From positions 156,294,344 through 156,358,343 of the forward strand of contig JAOWCC010000577.1 in assembly GCA_030867875.1 (NCBI GenBank): a stretch of DNA of 64,000 nucleotides, in the 5' to 3' direction. Under the pieces are notes generated by a model that was not told where the DNA came from, searched no databases, and saw only the letters and a list, made by a program, of their open reading frames with translations. A program made the translations under genes and the position numbers. The stretch is from Actinernus sp. WN-2022. Lineage: Eukaryota > Cnidaria > Anthozoa > Actiniaria > Actinernidae. This document shows positions 36,501 to 45,500 of the stretch, one piece after another. The stretch's first letter is position 1. Each line of letters opens with the position of its first letter.

Positions 36501-39500
36501 CAAAGACTTTACAAAATGGGGAGATAATAGCAATGGGGCGGTAATTCCCCAATTAAGTGGCAATATCACTCTTATACTGATAGGGGTTACTCTAGAAATT
36601 TAAAAAATTCAGGAACTATGCCAGCTGAGACTCATTATATAGTTGTGTAAAAGGGGCAGATAGTGAGGCACTTGCAAGTTTGATTAATTTTATTGGGATA
36701 TCAATATATGCTTTTGTTTCATCTAAGACAGCAAATAGAGAAGACAGTTGTGATTCTGTAACAGGGGATAGAATGAAACTTGTAGATGGGGAGTTAGTAA
36801 TATACTGGGTGGGACTGATGTTATCAGGTTTTATTTTGCTAGCTAATGCTGGGCCAATATTTACAAAAAAGTTGTTGAACTGATCAGCAATGTCAGCCTG
36901 AGAAGTATTGCCATGTATAATTCTAGTAGGGTAAGACTGGCCCTTTGTCTTCCTTTTAATTAGTGCACTGACCAATAACTTTCCAAGTAGACTTAAGATT
37001 GCCTTTAGATTGTGTAAACTGGAGGGTATATTCTTTTTTGCTTTTGTTTTTTTAGATAAACCAGCATATTTGCATACTGCTTATATTGCTTTATTTTTTC
37101 AGGATTTTTGCTGAGAAGTGTGATTGGTACATTTTTTGTGTTGTTTTTATTGATTTAAGTATTCCAGTTGTTATCCATGCAGGGCTTATTTAGCTGTTTT
37201 TGTTTTGCTTGAGAAGCTTGTTTTTTTAGGTACATGCTTATCAATAATCTTTTTCAAAGTACCAATTGTGTCTTGTGTTTTTTCATCCAAAGTTTTACTT
37301 AGGTTCAAGATCTCTTCCCAATTTATTGGATTTATATCATTTAGAAAGTTCTCCTTTTTAAACTTGGAATAGTCCCTGTAGTATTGCTTACAATCTTTTT
37401 ATTTTATCTGTGATTTTAGTATACAGAACACTGGTAAGTGGTCAGAAATATCAACAGTTACAATACCAGACACTATTTGAGACATTGCTGAGTTTGTATA
37501 TATATGGTCGATAAGTGAGGCTGTATGGTCGGTAATTCTAGTTGGTTTCATAATAATTGGGAGTAAGTTATTGGTGAAGAGCATATCAAGGTATTCATCA
37601 GTTGGGGAATGTAAGGAACTTCTGAGAAAATCAATATTTACATCGCCAAAAATAAATAGCTGATTGGTATTATTATCAAGCTTCCTGATAATATCATTAA
37701 GCTGTCAGTGGCAAATTCTTTAAGGTCAGAAGTTGGGTGTCTATATATACAGCCAACAATTATTTGTTTATTGCTTCTTCCACAATCAATTTGAGCCCAG
37801 CAAGATTCAACTTACCCTGGATACCAGAGGCTCGAAATCGTCGGGGCGAGCGAAGCGAGACCATGTGAAATCAAGCCCCAAGCACGAGTCGCGAAGCGAC
37901 GAGCCTCTGGCCGCCCGAGTAGAGATTTTCGTTTCTTCCGGTACAGAATCTGTACCTCGTCCCTGATTGGTTGATCGAGTTGTGGCCATGGAAACTGAGG
38001 CATTCGGATCAAAGGAACATTTTGATTGGCTTTCATCTTCAGATCGTGTTACAAACCGGTTCACGAGTCTTGACAGATCACAGGCCGCCCAAGTTCTGAC
38101 TGTATAACAAGGTTTGTATGGGAGTTCTTCCGATAACTCAGAATAATAACATAAATCTTCTGTAATACAAGGTAAATAAAGGAAGAAGACTTACTTGAAG
38201 TTGTTTTGTCGTCCTATGTGTGTTTCAGGTCGCTAGAACGGTGTTTTATGGAATTCTTGAGTCATCCGCTTCACCCCCAAGTTCTGACTGTATAACAAGG
38301 TTTGTATGGGAGTTCTTCCGATAACTCAGAATAACATGAATGTAGTTCATATTTTAAGATCTCATAGTCAGTCGTTCTGCGGTTTTGAAATGTCAAACTT
38401 GTCTACAATGTGTCATTCTACTGTCTACGACGAGGCATTATTTGTCTACAATGTAGAACAACACGTCGCTTTTCTCACGCCGCCACACAAAAATCTCTAC
38501 CGGCGGTATGCCAAACAGTGATCACGTGGTACAGACTATTCGCATCACGGGGCCGTAAAAAAACTTGGGGTGTCGCAGTTTACTGGGAAGAGTAGTATAG
38601 CTTATAGATTTCGGATTCAGGATTGTGCCAATCCGTCCAGAAACTCATCAAACTGGTCGAATGTTACAAATTTACAAACTGGCGACGAATCTGCCTCTCG
38701 TAACATTATTTGTCCATTCATGGTCCAGATAAATTTCCAACTGTTATCTCGCTTTTAAAAGTCTTTAATTGTACCAAAAAGTATCTTCCTTAATAGGGAG
38801 TCAAACTCTCGATAATATGTATTTCTGTTTTGTGTGGTACGGTTTGGGAATCTGGTTGCTGTGAGACGGTTGGGAGATCCTTGGCTCTCTTCGCTCGGAT
38901 TTTAGCGCGCTTCTTGTACGCTTCATTCCTCTTCTCTCTCCTGACAAACTTCACTATATAATCCGATCTTTGACCTTTTTTGTCGGTAGCAGACGATGGG
39001 CGATAGATATATCCTTACTTTCAACCTCAATATCCATCAGAGTCGCCATCTCCTGGATCAATTTGGCTGGATTAATTGTCGTTCGGTACTACTGGAATTC
39101 CGGTAATCTCAAGTGTATCTCGTCTATTATACTGTCCATACTCGTCAAGTCGTGCTTCTACATTATAAGCAGTATCGTTGAAGCCTCTTTGATCTTGTTC
39201 AACCTGCTCCATTCGATCTACTAGGTTCTTTGATTGCTTCTTAACGTCTTGCACTAAGCCAATAACTGAGTCGTATTTAGCCGTAAGAAATTTCTGCGAG
39301 TTTTCGATTTCGGCAAACTTCTTACCGATCGAACGAGTGACTCAATACATAGCCTTAGAGGTTCGGTTTCCTAATTCATCTTTAGTTAGGCTCATATGGG
39401 TAATAAAATATCACTTCAAAATTCAGTATTAACAAGTTTCCTCGGAGCAATATTTAGCGTGACCGTCCAACATGGCCGCCATCACTTAATCACAATACAT

Positions 39501-42500
39501 CGCGTGTAGGGAAAATGTTGGAACAACTTGGTTGGGAGTCAAAATAGGAGCAGTCACTACTCAGTATGATGTGTAAGGTATAAGATACATTATGGTAAGT
39601 TGCCTTGGATGCCAAAGAGTACATGGCACCAAGTAGAAGACAAAGCAGGCACGTTTATGCACTGGAATATGAGGTAGGTACCACACTTCTCAAATAACTA
39701 CCATATAGTAATCCTTCTTTTCACGAATAATAAAGGACTGGAACAATCCTTTGGATACTACGGTACAGACTGGAATCCCTTCAAGAGGCATATGACTAAT
39801 GTAACGAACCTGAACTAGATATTACATTTTCCTAGACTCTGACTTAGTCTCTGATTGTATAATCTCTGAAATTAATAATTATTAATTTGAATCGTAGTAC
39901 CTACGCTGCACGTTTATGTTTGGACACTCACTAGAATATTCATACATGAAGGAGGTGAGTAATTTCCAGGAAAAAGAAGACGAAGAAGAATAAGATGAGG
40001 AAGAAGAAGAAGAAGAAGAAGAAGAAGCAATGTTTAGATATTAACTAAACTACTACTATGAGTTGCCATGCCATACATAGTGACCACAAAAACGATAAAG
40101 AAAAGTGGATCTAAAATTGAGCGTGTGATACTCCATAACATATTGATTTAATTTATAAATGCTACATTTCTGTTTTCTAGAACTGTCTTCGTATTTATTG
40201 ACAAGTAGAACAGAGCCACCATTAATAAATCGTGCAAGAGGTTCTTGCTCCAGTTTTCGCAGAAAATCTAATGAATACATTTTATTTCATTTAGCATTAT
40301 TAAAGAGTTTGATGGTCGGCTGGACCACACCAACACCAGGATACGCATAAGTCACGATGGCTCCAACTTCTGGGCCACTCCCTTCGTTATGGTCACCCTC
40401 TGCAAGATCGCAGTCTCAGACTTTCCTTTTGACTCCCAGAAATGCAAACTGACATTTGGCTCTTGGCAATACGATGGCAGACAGGTTAACCTGCTAAACG
40501 ACAGGAAAATTGCTGCTATTGCAAAGGCAAGGGTAGAGAATGGTGAATGGGAAGTTAATGAAGTTTTGGTAGAGCGACGTGTGAGCTATTACCAGTGCTG
40601 TCCCAATGCACCATACCCCGACGTGTCTTTCATAATTCACATGACAAGAAAATCGTTGTTCTACTTCGTCAACCTTGTCCTCCCAAACATCCTTATTACT
40701 TTTCTTGCGTTCTTCTCCTTTTTTATCCCTGTTGAGTGCGGTGAGAGGATATCCTTTGTCATGACCGTTCTTCTGAGCATGACGGTTTTCTTGCTCCTTG
40801 TTGCCGAGAGTATTCCGCCGACATCCGATGCAGTTCCTATCATCGGGATTTTCTACACGGCTTCGATCGTGGAGGTGTTCCTGGCACTCATCGGTACTGG
40901 GATAAGCTTGAAGATCAACTACAGCTATCTGTTTGGTGATGGTGTATCCTTGAGACTCAGGTCTCTTCTTTTCAAGACCATCGGACCCTTTCTCGGTTTC
41001 AAGGTGGAGAAGATTCTTGGCGATGATTACCTGCAGACGTTGAACGTTGAGCGAGAAATGTTAAGACAACGTAGGAAAGAAAGCGTCCCTATCAAGTTCT
41101 TAAATCCTGAAGAACTAGTCGCAATGGACCAGGTGAGTGTATCCAGGAGAATTTGTTAATATTGTTGGTTAATATAATTTATATTGCACCAGCCCTATTA
41201 TTGCCTTTATTATAATATGTTGGAGAAAATAAAACAAATGAGAAAAATCAAAGTTAAATTGTAAGTTTTAAGTACTCTTTAATAAACAGTACTCGCGTTT
41301 TTAAATCTGATAAAACACGCACTGCGAGTTTACTGAATGGCTTAAAAAACGTTCACGGATTCTCGTCAAAGGAATACAGCATAATGAGCCAACTAATTAA
41401 TTATTTATAAATTGTTATTCTCTAAAACCCTTTATTATGAAGAATTTTAATGAGAATAAAACCTTTATATCAAAAAATTCAATTAGGAAGACTTTATGAG
41501 GTATAACGATGCCTGCACGTGACTGATTTGCTGATCTCATAGGAATAAATGCTCAATACATGCATTGTTCATACATTTTTAATTATTTGAGATTGCTTGA
41601 AGTGAACCAGCAAGGAAGAAGAGTTCAACAGCAACATTTTAGTTATTTCCTTCTATGGAAGTAAATACATACTTGATACGTAACAGTTTTCGAATGCATA
41701 TGGTACATCCAGTGAGCTGGGTCCCTTCCACGTTATGGAATACTTCATATGTAGTTGCTGAAGGATACTCAGACACGTAACTCAAGTAACTTTCGTCGAG
41801 GAATTCTACTCACCTCACCTTTATGACTGTGTTGTGACTACTGTGACTACCGTAACTTAGACAACGAGAACCAGTCACATTACAAAATGAAAATAATGCA
41901 TTCCAACTTACGGTTACATGATCGAATCAGTGTCGAGTACAAGACAATAGCATTTCAACTTGCTCGAACTTCGATCTGGTAAAAGGCAAATTTGGTGGAC
42001 TAGTTTTGAGGGCGAAGTCTTGAATGAAGAAAATTGCCTGGATATGCTAGGATTTGTAAGCTGGAATGCTTTATTTTCGTTTTGCTATGTGTTTAGTTCT
42101 CGTTGCTCAAGAATAGTATTACCTGTGGCCGTCACTTTTTGGCGCCATTTTTGGACGCGCGCGCGCCTCTCCATATTAGGATATCGATCGAGGCAGCCTG
42201 GGAAAGAGCGTTACACACACACACTTAGCGTATTATTTTATAAGATTATTATTATTATTATTACAAGTGGATACCGCCAACCAACTAACCGCAAGTTAAA
42301 ACGTGTTCTGATCAGTATAGTTATAACATATGAAAAAAACGAAAAATTAATAGCGAGAGCATTGTGTAATACATTTTAAATGTCGTTGTATAACAAACTG
42401 AAATCATTACATTTTTTTATAATTTATGCATAAGTCCGAAACCCACTCATACGCATCTCGTGACCGAGGTCGACAGAGCAACACGATAACGACAAGTTCG

Positions 42501-45500
42501 CAAACGCGAATTGCTGTGAGAATATTCACATCTGTCAACTGGATTTTATTAAAAGCCCTTTGGTCTGAACATACCAATAGGGAAATACCCAATATGCTCA
42601 ATATGTCAACATGTTTTTACCGAGATATATATAAGTCAAGCATGAACTAAGATTTATTTTACCCAGGTATCGCGTTTCGATACATTTAGTATACGAAATC
42701 GCAATTAATTGATAAGCACAACAAACGGACTGACAGCCAGATGGCTGTAATATGGGAAATATCCTTTTCTTTCTTTTCTGTACATGTGTCGTTAATCACG
42801 AATCGCTTGTTGTCACTATCGAAATGAAACACACTTTCCTCTTTAGAAAGCAAGCCTAGGCTACTTTAACTACTGCACACCAACAATCTACAGCTCTCTA
42901 ACGAACATTTATCTATCAACTTTCAAACGAATTTGTGCTAATGTCATATTCCCTCTTTTGTAATTATTATGTGACGTCTACAGTATGAAATCAATCTATA
43001 TGACGTTAATGCGCATGCCTACTGGTTTATCGCTCGATCAAAGCGGACCGGACCCACATGGTTAGCAGCGAAGGTCAGTATTTGTTTCTTTCCAACGTCG
43101 ATAGAACAAAAACAAAAAGAGGCTGCGCGCAGCCTGAACTCCGGCGCCCCTTGTTTCGCGAGAGTTTTCTTTCAAACAGCGTCCTCTCGCAGGAACCAGG
43201 ATCGTACTAAAGCGAATGGACGAGACTGGAGTTGGACTTCGTTTTACTTTATTCGTTTGTCCTGTGCGGACCTCCCGCACCAACCAACTGACTAAATTTT
43301 ACAATGCTACTGCTTAAGTAGTAAAGGGTCTGCACGTGTGTGAAAGCTTGCAAGTTATGCTGGTACCAGATGTACAGCTTAATGACGTAGCGTAAAAATC
43401 GTACGCCCAAACGAACCTTAAAACGAATTTTAAAATATTTTAGAATTATGAAACTAACCAAATTTAACAATGTTCGTTTTAAGACAGTAAGACCTAACTG
43501 TCCAAGAAGAAATATCTAGGTTAAAATCGAAAACAAGTGAATTCAAGAAGGTGAAAGTTCTCTCTAGTCAATGACTAAATAAACAAAATGACATACGCTC
43601 AAGGAGGTGCTTATTCACTGTATCGCGCGAACTTGCATAACTTGTACACGCAAAAGTTCTACTAAATCTCTACGGGTTACTGGAAGATAACAACAGGATG
43701 CAAAACTACACCAAGGTTAAGATTGATTGACAACCAATAATTACTAAGCTAGTATTACCTTGGACTAGAGACTAACTGCTGCCAGGTAAAATATTGTCAA
43801 ACACAAATTTAGAATAAAAAGAACTCAGTTGAAATGCACGAGATAAAAGTGCATTGATTTAAAGAGTGATTTTCCTCGGTAAAAGTAGTAAAAATTAAGT
43901 TTAACTTAGGTTAAAGACTAAGTATAGGTTTTTGTGGGAACGCCTTATACAAACAACATATGTTGAAACTTAAGAAGAACATCCGTAGGAATTAATACCT
44001 AACTATAATTTAATTACCTATGTCACCATTTTATCCCTTAGTCCCATTAATGTTACTTTCCAAGGAGGCCGTCAGGACGCTCTGGCGCCATAATGACAGC
44101 TTTCTTTGCAACGAAACCTGCGATGTCACTTAATTTCGCTGATCTCGAGCGCAGATAATTACGTATCCAATTAGGAAACATATCCTTTTAATTTTCCTTT
44201 TATCCGTAGTTTTGTTTTACCATTAATATTTAATTTGAGGAACTGATATATTCTCGTAACATTACTAGCGAATCCTCAGGACTGGATTCCAAATCTAACC
44301 GAGAAAATTGACTTTAACTCTACCTCTCCTATTAATTATATTTTGAATAAATATAATCTAGCTGTGAGCGGCTAGTTCGCTACGTTTGGCCGAACGTTAA
44401 ATGACTGGCCGTAGTCGCTGTACAGTATCCCCAAACCAACCTCAAATGGCAATAGTGACATTTGTGTCAGAAGAGGAAACTCCACAGTAATTACCCTAGG
44501 GGCCAAGATATTGATTACATGTATACATTAAGAAAACCACTATTCCTTGGCTTTTATAACGCCAATAATACTCTAAAAGAGAAACACCAAAAAGTGGTTT
44601 TTATTTCCTTTTCCTATCGTGTAACACGCTTACCCGTGCTTCGAACAACCGGGCTCAGGTCCAAGTATCGCTGCGCTCACTCGTGAGATATCGAGTTGAA
44701 CACTAGAATATAAATTCCATATCTCCGCGCGCCCACGTATTATTCTCTATATAATTTCTAATGAGAAAGCTCTTCTTAAGCCTGGTATAAATATAATCGT
44801 CCGGAACGTCCCCATCGTCTCTGTATATTTTTGTAACGATTAAGATGATCCGGGCGCTTTGTAGTTTTCATATAATCGCCCCGATCACTCACCGCGCGGT
44901 CGTCTGGTGGAAGTCCTGGACTCGACAACATTCTTTTGGCGAGAAAACCGCTTTCAAAATGGCGGCGGTAAATCGAAGAGCGAGCTCCTAAGTAGAGGAA
45001 TCGCTGACTTTATTATTCATGAAATGACAATATAAACCTACCCTGAACCATAAAAAAAACCTAACCGGTCAGTAAACAAGATCTTACCCACCTAGAGCTA
45101 GGGTTCTCAAGAAACTGACGTCTCAAGAAAATGGTGAGGTAAACTGAAAAAATAAGACATTTCTGAACTCGAACCCCGCTCCTCCTACTCGTAAGGCAAA
45201 CGTCGCAACCACTACACTAAACACCGTTGTCACTCAATTGCTGTCAAATTTTAAAATTTTAAAATGACTAATAATCTATATATTTTTTAGCCAATCAGAA
45301 TGAGTGAGCGATTCCTCTCCTTTGGAACTCTGAATGGAAGAGCAAACCTCGCTGCGTGTTGCCTGCTTGTTGTTGTTCCCTCTTCTGGCACCTCTTCCTC
45401 GCAGCTGTCGTCCTGAAAATATAGCATATTGGTGACAGTGCCAGCACTATGGCTGATATTGTTTATCAGCCAGTGTAGGTTCGCAAATTTAGCTGAGGGC

